A stretch of 64,000 nt of DNA from Deinococcus indicus (GTDB lineage: Bacteria > Deinococcota > Deinococci > Deinococcales > Deinococcaceae), in the NCBI RefSeq assembly GCF_002198095.1, contig NZ_NHMK01000009.1, positions 124,001 through 188,000 on the forward strand. The letters run 5' to 3'. Position numbers and translations under genes: made by a program. Of the stretch, positions 55,827 through 64,000 are shown piece by piece (the first letter of the stretch is position 1; every line of letters starts with the position of its first letter). The notes under the pieces are model-generated. The model ran no database searches. It saw nothing but the letters and a program-made list of their open reading frames with translations, and was not told the DNA's origin.

Positions 55827-56173
55827 GGGAACCTCCGGAAACGGCGGCTGTGCTCCTGTCCGGCAGGGACGGGGCGCGGTCAGCGGGGAGACGGCAGGAC
55901 CAGGGCGACAGGGTTGACGGTACGCTGACCTTCAGCCTAGTCAGCGGCGAGGCGGTCTGTCTGCCGTGCGTTTCACCCCGCGCCCCGGCCCGCGCGTGCT
56001 ATGCTCAGGGCATGCCCTGAACAGGGTACGCCGCCTGCCTCCCCACAGACACGAAGCCGTGTTTGAGGGGCGTTTTCCTTTTGAGCCGGGGGCGGACCGC
56101 GCACGTGGCGCCCCCCCCTGGCCCCGCCGGAGAGACGACCGGGCAGCGCGGCATCATCCCGGAGGTGTTCGCC
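55827..56173. other. 347-base gap with the DUF4258 leader region
   Basis: The left part, to about 55990, has no recognised feature apart from the acetyltransferase ribosome site. The right part holds the promoter, palindrome and hairpin described separately, then about 90 bases of GC-rich leader to the GTG start. Confidence 0.5.
56000..56082 (+). promoter_or_regulatory. Promoter, palindrome and terminator-like hairpin upstream of DUF4258 gene
   Basis: TATGCT (56000-56005) is the -10 box. TCAGGGCATGCCCTGA (56005-56020), a perfect 16-bp palindrome, covers the start region and contains a start-stop ORF ATG-CCC-TGA. At 56041-56070 a hairpin (CCCC, CAG, ACACG, loop AAGC, CGTGT, TTG, GGGG) is followed by CGTTTTCCTTTT, an intrinsic terminator. 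It could make a small RNA of about 70 bases or attenuate the gene behind it. Confidence 0.55.
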
Positions 56174-56827
56174 GTGACGAAACAGTCCAGCAGACCGGGC
56201 GGGAGCCCCCCGCCCCGCGCCGCCCGCCCCGCCCCGACGACCGGCCCGCAGCAGGGCATGGACCTGCTGGTCCTGCGCGCCCAGCTGGCCCGCGCCGAGA
56301 AGGCCGCGCGCCGCGCGCAGCACGCGCCGCCCCCGGTGCGCGCCGCGCCGCAGGCGCCGGTCAAACCGCAGCGCGAGGCGGACCTGGCGGGGGTCAGCAC
56401 CGACGAGTTCAGCCTGAGCCGCGCGCACGCCCGCCTGCGGGAAGCGGTGTACGACGGCCGGTACCACCTGTGCGACCACGCCATCGGGCACGCCCGCGCC
56501 GAGGGGTTCCTGGAGCACGACGTGATGAACGTCCTGCTGACCGGCCGGGTGCGGGCCGTGTACCCCGAGGACCGCCGCTGGCTGGTGTGCGGGTACTTCG
56601 AGGCGTGCGGCGTCAAGCTTCCGCTGCACGTCGTGGCGCAGCACGCCCGTGACGGCTTCGTGGAGATCGTGACGGCGTTCGTGCCCAAGCAGCCGCACCA
56701 CATCATCAGCCGGGCGCGGCTGGCCGTGATGCTGCGCTACGACGACCAGACCATCCGCGCCCGCACCGCGCACGCCGGGAACCGCGTGGGCTACCGGGGC
56801 AAGGGCCGCTGGAAGAAGAGCGCCTGA
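56174..56827 (+). CDS. DUF4258 domain protein
   Basis: A 217-residue protein with a basic, proline-rich N-terminus (about 1-90) and a C-terminal DUF4258 domain (YHLCDHAIGHARAEGFLEHD, then VRAVYPEDRRWLVCGYF and LHVVAQHARDGFVEIVTAF). DUF4258 is related in fold to toxin RNases and may be a repurposed nuclease, but no partner antitoxin is nearby. A GGAGGTG ribosome site (56161-56167) before GTG 56174 decides the start. The stop codon abuts copy D. Confidence 0.75.
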   Translation: MTKQSSRPGGSPPPRAARPAPTTGPQQGMDLLVLRAQLARAEKAARRAQHAPPPVRAAPQAPVKPQREADLAGVSTDEFSLSRAHARLREAVYDGRYHLCDHAIGHARAEGFLEHDVMNVLLTGRVRAVYPEDRRWLVCGYFEACGVKLPLHVVAQHARDGFVEIVTAFVPKQPHHIISRARLAVMLRYDDQTIRARTAHAGNRVGYRGKGRWKKSA

Positions 56828-56986
56828 TCCGGACTCCGATGGAATGGGCTGCAAAGCCCGCTGGGTCCGAGCGGATGCGACTCGCAGAGCTGCCCCGCAG
56901 AGTGGGAGCAGCACGCCCCTCCGGACGTGGAGCCGGCAGGGGCCGTGAAGTTCCGGATTGTTGGCGAAACAGACGGCAGTCCGGAT
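56827..56986 (+). repeat. Inverted-repeat element, copy D (160 bp)
   Basis: ATCCGGACTCCG begins on the last base of the DUF4258 stop; the right end is GCAGTCCGGAT. It lies between convergent DUF4258 and purH genes. Confidence 0.85.
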
Positions 56987-57028
56987 GACGGCACGCCAGA
57001 CTGGCACGCAAGGCAGGCAGGGGAGACA

Positions 57029-57067
57029 GCAGGGGGGCCGGAACACACGTTGTCCCGGCCCCCCTGC
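57029..57067. terminator. Terminator of purH
   Basis: GCAGGGGGGCCGG (57029-57041) pairs perfectly with 57055-57067 over 13 bp. Confidence 0.75.
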
Positions 57068-57077
57068 CTGTCTGCGG

Positions 57078-58676
<1,599 letters not shown>

Positions 58677-58688
58677 GTGCCTTCCTCC

Positions 58689-58734
58689 CAAAACCAGAAA
58701 ACGCGAACGGTTCCCACCGACAGGGAGCCGTTCG
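58689..58734 (-). promoter_or_regulatory. Terminator-like hairpin in the purH leader
   Basis: On the minus strand CGAACGGCTCCC pairs with GGGAACCGTTCG (58734-58704; 11 base pairs with one mismatch), followed by CGTTTTCTGGTTTT. This form of intrinsic terminator sits only 13 bases upstream of the start codon. It could attenuate purH; no upstream minus-strand gene explains it as an ordinary terminator. Confidence 0.55.
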
Positions 58735-59017
58735 ACCCAGGCGCGCGATCATTCACTCTTCCGGAGGCTCCCCCGTGGTCAGCCCACGTTCAGCGCCAGT
58801 CGCCCCCGCACTCGCCGCAGCATACCGGGTTCCGGCGCGGCCGGGTCCGGCAGTCGCAGACAGGGCGCCGCCCACGCGAGGTTGCGTCCCGCCGGCGGGG
58901 CGGCCCGGCTACACTGGAGGTCCTGGCTGCCCCGCCGGGACGGGCACTGCCGGACGCCCGTTTCCTCCCGGCCCGCCGGCCGCCTGACCGGAGATTCCCC
59001 TGCCTGACCTTCCTGCC
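58735..59017. other. Divergent control region of purH and the dioxygenase-like gene
   Basis: A 283-base gap, 341 with the purH leader. TACACT (58910-58915) is a plausible plus-strand -10 box for the dioxygenase gene, giving a leader of about 90 bases. No clear -10 box is seen for purH. Confidence 0.4.
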
Positions 59018-60289
59018 GTGCCGCTCCCGGACGCCCCGCCCGCCGGGGTGCCGGAACTGCTGACGCTGTTCCGGCCGCTGGCCCGCACCGGGTTCCTGCC
59101 GCCCACCGCGCCCCTGCTGAGCCTGCCAGGACCGTTCCAGGCCCTGCTGGACGCTGTTCCGGCGCTGGCCCCCGCCTACCAGGGGGGCGGCGTGCGCGCC
59201 GACCTGCTGGACCTCGACGCGGCCCTGGGTGACCGCCGGGACGACGCCCGGCAGCTGGACACCGCCCAGCAGGAGGCGCTGCTCTCGGTCACGGCGATCC
59301 TGATGCACCTGTACCGCTGGAACGCCGTGCCGGTCACGCCCGCCCGCTTTCAGGAACGGCCGACCTTCCCGCCGCACCTGCACGCCCTGTTCCGCGACCT
59401 GAGCGCCGCGCACGACCTGCCCGCCTGCGGCACCATGCACACCCTGAAGTACCTGAACTGGCGCTCGGACGCCCTGCCGCCCGGCCAGCCGTACCACGCC
59501 GCCCAGGTGCAGGCCGGACAGGTGCGGATCGCGCACAACTGGCACGCCACACCCGCCGGGGACGACCGCGACCTCGCGGGGCAGCTGGACCTGTGGATCC
59601 AGACCTTCGTGCTGACCGAGGCGCGCGGACAGGCGGTCCTGACGGCCGCCGCGCAGGCCCTGGCCGCCGCCCACCACCACGACCGCCCTGCGCTGGAAAC
59701 GGCCCTGGAAGCCCTGCACGCCGCCGTGCAGGCCATGACCCGCCAGATCAACACCCTGATGCGGTTCCGGGTGGTGCGCAGCGACCTGTGGCGGGTGTAC
59801 ATCCAGCCGACCTTCGGCTGGGGCCTGCCCGCGCCGGACGCACCGGACGGCCCGCCGCTGGAGGGAGCCAGCGGCCTGCAACTGGGCGGCACGCAGGTCG
59901 CGGACCTCGCGCTGGGCGTGCCGTTCGATTCGAACCTGGGCCGCGCCCTCCGGCACTCGCGCACCTCCATGACCCCGCCGCAGCGGGCGCTGCTGAACGC
60001 CTGGGAACCACACCGGAACGTGATCCGCGCGGCCGTCCTGGACTGGGGCGGCAGCCGCGCACGCGGCGCTTTCGACGCGGCGCTCGACGACCTGAACCGC
60101 TGGCGGGTCAGTCACCGCGAACGCGGCGCGGTGTACCTGCGTGGCGACGGCCGCGAGCACGTCATGGCCTCCACCGGCACCCAGCTGGACGCCGGCACAC
60201 CCCACGAGCAGGCCTTCCGCGACCTGATGAACGAACGCATCGAGGAAACGGGTGCCCGGACGGTCGGGCCTGCTGCGGACCCCGACTGA
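59018..60289 (+). CDS. Indoleamine 2,3-dioxygenase-like heme protein
   Basis: About 423 residues. The C-terminal half follows the IDO plan: WEPHRNVIRA (like the PPAHRNFL segment), AFDAALDDLNRWRVSHRERG with the likely proximal heme His366, and a STGTQL loop (like GTGGT). SGLQLGGTQVADLALGVPFD fits the earlier conserved helix. IDO enzymes open the indole ring of tryptophan; activity is not proven here. The GTG start at 59018 has no good ribosome site; a GGAG at 58990-58993 followed by an in-frame CTG at 59000 is an alternative. The stop lies in a repeat fragment. Confidence 0.68.
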   Translation: MPLPDAPPAGVPELLTLFRPLARTGFLPPTAPLLSLPGPFQALLDAVPALAPAYQGGGVRADLLDLDAALGDRRDDARQLDTAQQEALLSVTAILMHLYRWNAVPVTPARFQERPTFPPHLHALFRDLSAAHDLPACGTMHTLKYLNWRSDALPPGQPYHAAQVQAGQVRIAHNWHATPAGDDRDLAGQLDLWIQTFVLTEARGQAVLTAAAQALAAAHHHDRPALETALEALHAAVQAMTRQINTLMRFRVVRSDLWRVYIQPTFGWGLPAPDAPDGPPLEGASGLQLGGTQVADLALGVPFDSNLGRALRHSRTSMTPPQRALLNAWEPHRNVIRAAVLDWGGSRARGAFDAALDDLNRWRVSHRERGAVYLRGDGREHVMASTGTQLDAGTPHEQAFRDLMNERIEETGARTVGPAADPD

Positions 60290-60327
60290 ATAGCTTGGGC
60301 CGCTGGGTCCGAGCGAAGCGCCTCGTA
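60287..60327 (+). repeat. Inverted-repeat element, internal fragment G
   Basis: CGCTGGGTCCGAGCGAAGCG is a stretch kept from the inner left half of the 160-bp family. The dioxygenase stop codon is inside this stretch. Neither terminal repeat is present. Confidence 0.5.
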
Positions 60328-60511
60328 GCAAAATTTTCTACTTCCCTGCTTGAGGCCGCGTGATACGACATCATCAGAGAAGCGCAAACTCTTGCTGAAC
60401 GGCAGACCCTGAAGCGAGACGCGTTTGAGATGCTGCTCAGGGCCGTTTCCCTCTGGGTCAGTTAGGGGAAGGTGCTGTCTCCAACAGTTCCGACGTGCAG
60501 CAACGTTTGTC

Positions 60512-60912
60512 ATGCCCACCGAAGACGCCTCTGACGACCGGATGTCGCACCCGTCGTTCGTCACGGTGGACGGCCTCAAAGGCCGCCTCGCCCGCGTGGA
60601 ACTCCCGGACGGCACCACCGAGGACTGGCCCCTGGCGTCAAGGAGGGCGACGTGATCCGCCTGACCGTCCACGGCGGCCTCAAAGCGGAGAGCGACCAAG
60701 CCCAGACCCGCGACCGCCTCACTGGCCCGCAGGCGGGCACGGACGCCCTGAATGCTGGGGCCCCCACCGGCCACGCGGGCCTGCTGACCTTCAGCGTACG
60801 CACCTGTGATGAGCATGCCGCCAACCTGGACCTCGGCGCTGAGGCTTTGCGGATAGATCTTAGAAGTGAAGCACGTTCCAGGTCAGCGAGAAGTGTTCGG
60901 GCAGATTGGTAA
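60512..60912 (+). pseudogene. Frameshifted DUF3006-like gene
   Basis: The first frame (from ATG 60512) reads TVDGLKGRLARVELPDGTTE then DWPLA, the typical DUF3006 start, but ends at TGA 60655. A second frame from about 60635 continues as GVKEGDVIRLTVHGGLKAES, the expected middle of the domain, and ends at 60912. A deletion of some codons between the two halves and a shift of frame fit. Both frames overlap the end of the next minus-strand gene slightly. It may be inactive; a sequencing error is a less likely cause. Confidence 0.6.
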
Positions 60913-61498
60913 AGGTAACGTTCCGAACTTTGGACTTGTTTGTACTGTACTGACTCACAGTATTGAGGACAAGATTCCAGCCTTGTTTCAGGCTGAGTCG
61001 TGCTGTACCAGAGAAAAGAACCCCATTTTCAATCTGGCAGCTCGAGGCTATATCAATGTTCACATCTGTGGATGCGTAGATGAAACGGGCGAAATAGCCT
61101 ATATCCATACCTTTAAGCGCGGTGTTCACCCCCGCCACGAGGGTCCAAGAGTCATCAATGTTCCTTTTACTGTTCAGCCGGAAAGTACTGAGGTTGCTGA
61201 ACCACGCTTCTTTGTCCTGTTGATTGGACTTCAAGCAGCTGGTGTGGCCCTCCGTTACCATGATATCCAGAGACCTGACGTACGACTTGGCAACGTCAGG
61301 CAGAGTGACTTGAAATGTCCCATCGGCCGCCACCGTGCCCTGGTAGACGCCGTCCGACCCGGAGGCAAATACGAGTTCCTGGTTCACGCCAGTTGCGACG
61401 CCCTGAAGTTGCAACGGCGCGGCGTTGGCAATCGAGAGTGAGCAGGTGCTTACCAGCAAGAGGGTGCTGCGGATCAAAGGCGAGGACATGTGAGTCAT
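60860..61498 (-). CDS. Exported orphan protein, low-GC
   Basis: A 212-residue protein. The start MTHMSSPLIRSTLLLVSTCS begins a signal peptide ending at IANA. The mature part is beta-rich, with many Ser, Thr and Asn. I recognise no family. AAGGAA precedes ATG 61498. Its G+C is near 50 percent, far below the neighbours, so it was probably acquired. Its 3' end overlaps the DUF3006 remnant. Confidence 0.65.
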   Translation of the reverse strand: MTHMSSPLIRSTLLLVSTCSLSIANAAPLQLQGVATGVNQELVFASGSDGVYQGTVAADGTFQVTLPDVAKSYVRSLDIMVTEGHTSCLKSNQQDKEAWFSNLSTFRLNSKRNIDDSWTLVAGVNTALKGMDIGYFARFIYASTDVNIDIASSCQIENGVLFSGTARLSLKQGWNLVLNTVSQYSTNKSKVRNVTFTNLPEHFSLTWNVLHF

Positions 61499-61510
61499 TG
61501 GATTCCTTCG

Positions 61511-61556
61511 AGTGTACAAGAATTTCCACGCCTGCTGGAGTCGTGTGCCACACGAC
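61511..61556 (-). promoter_or_regulatory. Promoter and 17-bp palindrome of the orphan exported protein
   Basis: On the minus strand TACACT (61516-61511) is the -10 box. GTCGTGTG and CACACGAC around one base (61540-61556) form a perfect inverted repeat upstream of the -35 region, a possible activator or repressor site. Confidence 0.5.
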
Positions 61557-61919
61557 GTCATGACGACACAGAACAGGGAAAACGTCGGTCAACACGTCAC
61601 TTTCTTCGTTGCGTCGTGTAGAGGATTTTTGGCTGCGACAGGCTCTGCCTGAACAGCCCGGAAATGAGCACTTATTGATACCGGCGTAAGTTGACATTGC
61701 TCATCACTCCCCTGTGCTGCGTAGATGCCGCGCAGAGCTATATGTACTCCGCTCGGATGACTTACAAAGCCATCCGAGCGGTAGCGAGAAGATAGAGAAA
61801 TGGGTTCCGCACGTGGAGTTGACAGATCAGTGGTGCTCCAACCTGTCAAAGAAACAGAAGGAAACCGCATGAGCAGCCGGAAAGCTGATCGGCCCGGCGA
61901 GCACGGCGGCGGAATCAAC
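61557..61919. other. 363-base lower-GC gap with two inverted repeats and no gene
   Basis: CCGCTCGGATG (61749-61759) pairs perfectly with 61771-61781. TTGACAG (61819-61825) pairs with CTGTCAA (61843-61849). No coding region with family signal or ribosome site is seen. Repeats like these may be operators or ends of a lost element. Confidence 0.55.
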
Positions 61920-61956
61920 GACAGGGCGCGGAGGTGAGTTCCCTCCGCGCCCTGTC
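61920..61956. terminator. Terminator of the 61968-62519 gene
   Basis: GACAGGGCGCGGAGG (61920-61934) pairs perfectly over 15 bp with 61942-61956; loop of seven. Confidence 0.75.
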
Positions 61957-61967
61957 CTGCACCGGGT

Positions 61968-62519
61968 TCAGCCGCTGTTGCCGCTGCCGTCCGGGGCGGG
62001 GGAGACCATGTCGGAGGCGGTGGTGGCGGGCGCGTCGTCGGGGAACAGCAGGCGGCGCAGTTCGTCCAGCACGGCCTGTTCCTTCTCGTCGACCAGCTTG
62101 CCGCCGATGCCCAGGAAGCCGCCCTCCGTGGCGGCGTTCGCGGTGCGTTCCGCCACGTTCATCAGCATCTGGCGGTACGCGGCGTTGTCTTCGGGGCTGG
62201 CCTTGGCGCTGACCAGCCACGCCGCCTGCCGCACGGCCTGGAGGCTCTGCTCGCGGGCTTCTTCGGCGTTGCGGGCGCGTTCCTGGGGGGGCTGCGTGTC
62301 GGGGGCGGTGCCGAGCATGTCGGCGGCCATGGCCTCGAGCAGCGGCGTGCGGGTGGCGGCGCTCACGCTCTCGCGGGTGGCGTCCGAGACGGCGCGCGCC
62401 TCGGCGATCAGGCCGGTCAGGCCGCTGGGGCTGGCGGCCATGACGGCCGCGCCGGCCCGGCCGGGGCCGGTCATGACCTTGAACCACTCGTCGGGCGTGA
62501 ACTTGTCCTTGATGCTCAT
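61968..62519 (-). CDS. Hypothetical helical protein
   Basis: A 183-residue, helix-rich, alanine-rich protein without signal peptide. It begins MSIKDKFTPDEWFKVM and contains GFLGIGGKLVDEKEQAVLDE. No family known to me. A minus-strand TACCCT box six bases before ATG 62519 supports a leaderless start. Confidence 0.7.
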   Translation of the reverse strand: MSIKDKFTPDEWFKVMTGPGRAGAAVMAASPSGLTGLIAEARAVSDATRESVSAATRTPLLEAMAADMLGTAPDTQPPQERARNAEEAREQSLQAVRQAAWLVSAKASPEDNAAYRQMLMNVAERTANAATEGGFLGIGGKLVDEKEQAVLDELRRLLFPDDAPATTASDMVSPAPDGSGNSG

Positions 62520-62561
62520 GCGCTCAGGGTACCGGGCGGCGTGCGGGGCGGCGTTCGCCGT

Positions 62562-62798
62562 TCATTCACGCTCGCGCGGGGCCGGCAGGGCACTCAGGTC
62601 GAAACGCACGGGTTCCGTTTCCTCGCGGACGCTGCGGTGATCGGCCGCCAGACCGTGGCTGCCGAACAGCCCGCCGGCAGCCAGATTGACGCCCAGCACG
62701 TCGCGGGGCCCCTCGTCGGCCGGGACCAGCGGCCGAATCCGGAACGACAGGGCGATCAGGGCGGCGGGCAGGACGATCAGCAGCGTGAATGCCAGCAT
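62562..62798 (-). CDS. Small single-helix membrane protein
   Basis: A 78-residue protein with one hydrophobic N-terminal helix (MLAFTLLIVLPAALIALSF) and a polar tail. GGAGG lies a few bases before the ATG. It sits between two small genes of the same strand. Function unknown. Confidence 0.55.
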   Translation of the reverse strand: MLAFTLLIVLPAALIALSFRIRPLVPADEGPRDVLGVNLAAGGLFGSHGLAADHRSVREETEPVRFDLSALPAPRERE

Positions 62799-62823
62799 GG
62801 AGGCCTCCGGGCGTGCGGGGGGG

Positions 62824-63210
62824 TCAGCAGGGGGTGGGTTCGGCGGGCGTGACGGGTCCCGTGGGAGTGACGGGTCCCGTGGGAGTGACTGGGGCGTTCA
62901 GGTGGGTCTTGGCCCAGCCGTCGATGGCGTCTATGACGCTCTGCAACTCGCGGCCGGCGGGGGTGAGGGTGTAGACGGACCGGGCCAGTTTGCCGTGGCT
63001 GTCCTCGGTGCGTTTGTTGATCAGTTCGAGTTGCTCGAGGTGTTCGAGGCGCTGCGTGAGGGTGGCGCTGTTGCAACCGCCGACGGCCCGCGCGAGTTCG
63101 TTGAACCCCTTCTCGCCGTCGAGCAGGGCGCGCACGATGTGCAGCACCCATTTCTCCTGCAACACCCCGATGGCCCGGTAGACCGGGCAGAATCCAGTGT
63201 GTTCGCTCAT
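62824..63210 (-). CDS. HxlR-family transcriptional regulator
   Basis: A 128-residue winged-helix regulator. CPVYRAIGVLQEKWVLHIVR begins the HxlR domain, with a Cys at position 8 that can act as a redox or electrophile sensor, and FNELARAVGGCNSATLTQRL is the recognition helix region. A second Cys (in GGCN) may also matter. The C-terminal tail has a TPTGPV repeat. A TAAACT box is six bases from the ATG. It is divergent from the nitroreductase gene, a common regulator-target pair. Confidence 0.88.
   Translation of the reverse strand: MSEHTGFCPVYRAIGVLQEKWVLHIVRALLDGEKGFNELARAVGGCNSATLTQRLEHLEQLELINKRTEDSHGKLARSVYTLTPAGRELQSVIDAIDGWAKTHLNAPVTPTGPVTPTGPVTPAEPTPC
62850..62885. repeat. 18-bp tandem duplication in the HxlR tail
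   Basis: TGACGGGTCCCGTGGGAG is repeated twice in tandem and encodes the six-residue TPTGPV repeats near the C-terminus. Confidence 0.6.
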
Positions 63211-63262
63211 GACCAGAGTTTACACTGCGGGGCTGATCAGATCATGACGAAACTCACACCAC

Positions 63263-63291
63263 TTGACTTTTCAAAGCGATTGATCTAGCTT
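63263..63291 (+). promoter_or_regulatory. Leaderless promoter of the nitroreductase
   Basis: TTGACT (63263-63268) and TAGCTT (63286-63291) are 17 bases apart, and ATG 63298 follows six bases after. This is the best full example of the leaderless pattern here. Confidence 0.8.
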
Positions 63292-63297
63292 GGACTT

Positions 63298-63918
63298 ATG
63301 ACCGCGACCACCCCCCACACCCTGAACGTCAAAGAAGCCATCGAGACCCGCCGCAGCATCCGCAAGTACGCCCAGGAACCCATGAACCAGGACGACCTGC
63401 ACGAGATCCTGCGCCTCGCCAGCCTCGCCCCCAGCGCCTGGAACGCCCAGACCTGGCGCTTCGCCGTCGTGCAGGACGCCGCCATCAAGCAGCAGCTCCA
63501 GGACGCCTCCTACGGCCAGGGACAGGTCACGAACGCCCCCGCCGTCATCGTCGTGTACAGCGACATGGAAGACACCCTGGCCACCGTCGAGGAAACCGCG
63601 CACCCCGGCATGGGTGAAGCCGGCCGCGAAGGCCAGCGCAAGACCTTCGACGGCGCCTTCGGCGGCCAGGACGTCGCCCAGCGCGGCCAGTGGGGCCTGA
63701 GCCAGGCGAACATCGCCTTCGCCTTCGTCATGATCGCCGCCCGCGGCCTCGGCTACGACACCGTGCCCATGCTCGGCTTCCAGCCCGACAAGGTCAAGGA
63801 AATCCTGGGCCTGCCCGAGCACGTCCAGTTCGCCGGCCTGCTGCCCGTCGGCAAGCGCGCCGAGGACGGCTTCCCCCACCACCGCCACAGCGTCGAACGC
63901 ATCACCAAGTTCTACTGA
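63298..63918 (+). CDS. Nitroreductase-family FMN-dependent oxidoreductase
   Basis: A 206-residue nitroreductase. [17 protein letters not shown] begins the FMN-binding region, [15 protein letters not shown] and [15 protein letters not shown] complete it. It reduces nitroaromatics, quinones or related electrophiles with NAD(P)H. It is probably controlled by the divergent HxlR regulator. Confidence 0.9.
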   Translation: MTATTPHTLNVKEAIETRRSIRKYAQEPMNQDDLHEILRLASLAPSAWNAQTWRFAVVQDAAIKQQLQDASYGQGQVTNAPAVIVVYSDMEDTLATVEETAHPGMGEAGREGQRKTFDGAFGGQDVAQRGQWGLSQANIAFAFVMIAARGLGYDTVPMLGFQPDKVKEILGLPEHVQFAGLLPVGKRAEDGFPHHRHSVERITKFY

Positions 63919-64000
63919 ACCCGCACGGCTGACCCGCCGGGGTGCCGGGCCCGCGCCCGCGGGCGCACCCACCGGGCCAACCGAGGACCGCTCCCACACC

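Noticed and set aside
56012..56020. ATG-CCC-TGA as a real gene
   Set aside because: Two codons only; it is reported as a possible regulatory start-stop within the leader, not as a coding gene.
61589..61918. 109-codon minus-strand frame
   Set aside because: No ribosome site, no leaderless -10 box, no family signal, and it spans inverted repeats.
63936..63975. GC-rich hairpin after the nitroreductase as a terminator
   Set aside because: Stem is interrupted, no T-run follows, and the window ends here; too weak to call.

Overview
The window looks like a piece of a Deinococcus chromosome. G+C is very high and codons are GC-biased. There is a UV-damage endonuclease of the UvsE type, a coproheme decarboxylase HemQ, and a 17-bp palindrome of the radiation/desiccation response motif (RDRM) type next to gyrB. 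Many genes have a TANNNT -10 box only 5-7 bases before the start codon, the leaderless-mRNA pattern common in this genus. No rRNA, tRNA, CRISPR array, prophage or full-length insertion sequence was recognised.

Layout. 1-5.1 kb: two divergent subtilisin-family (S8) exported proteases, the first cut by the window edge, flank a BTAD/STAND-type regulator. 5.1-9.6 kb: gyrB with promoter and RDRM, divergent from a VWA-domain protein. 9.6-14.5 kb: a LysM/phosphodiester-glycosidase protein, a lipoprotein, rbfA behind a 14-codon mini-ORF, a thioesterase, a Nudix protein and a BON-LysM protein. 14.6-18.1 kb: an overlapping histidine kinase, DUF4097 and response regulator cassette. 18.1-26.5 kb: an XRE-cupin regulator with an acetyltransferase, aldo/keto reductase-hemQ, thioredoxin, NYN-plsX and mscS. 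26.6-34.3 kb: ftsH, MazG/DinB/Nudix genes, era, an SDR and a YIP1-like membrane protein. 34.3-37.9 kb: an ATP-grasp, alpha-E and transglutaminase operon. 38.5-39.7 kb: a DAHP synthase gene behind an apparent aromatic-amino-acid attenuator. 39.8-43.9 kb: a GH16 glycanase with a LacI-like operator, then DUF2256-uvsE and a DnaQ-type exonuclease. 43.9-54.1 kb: a second phosphodiester glycosidase, mglB-mglA, murD-ftsW, trmFO, a DUF218 protein and a DUF305 protein. 54.1-60.3 kb: a repeat cluster, an acetyltransferase, a DUF4258 gene with a structured leader, purH with a leader hairpin, and an indoleamine-dioxygenase-like gene. 60.3-61.9 kb: a lower-GC patch with a frameshifted DUF3006 gene and an orphan exported protein. 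61.9-64 kb: small hypothetical genes and a divergent HxlR/nitroreductase pair.

Three themes stand out. First, expression starts are unusual: leaderless promoters, two leaderless mini-ORFs (before rbfA and before DAHP synthase), and terminator-like hairpins in the leaders of the DAHP synthase, DUF4258 and purH genes. The DAHP synthase leader encodes an FFYWF run and can form mutually exclusive hairpins. Second, a family of about 160-bp inverted-repeat elements (four long copies plus shortened relatives) occupies gaps, mostly between convergent genes, and in five copies the element begins on the last base of the upstream stop codon. A second 63-bp palindromic family is present twice. Third, several coupled gene sets suggest joint function: S8 proteases with a STAND regulator, DUF2256 with uvsE, MglB with MglA, and ATP-grasp with alpha-E and transglutaminase.
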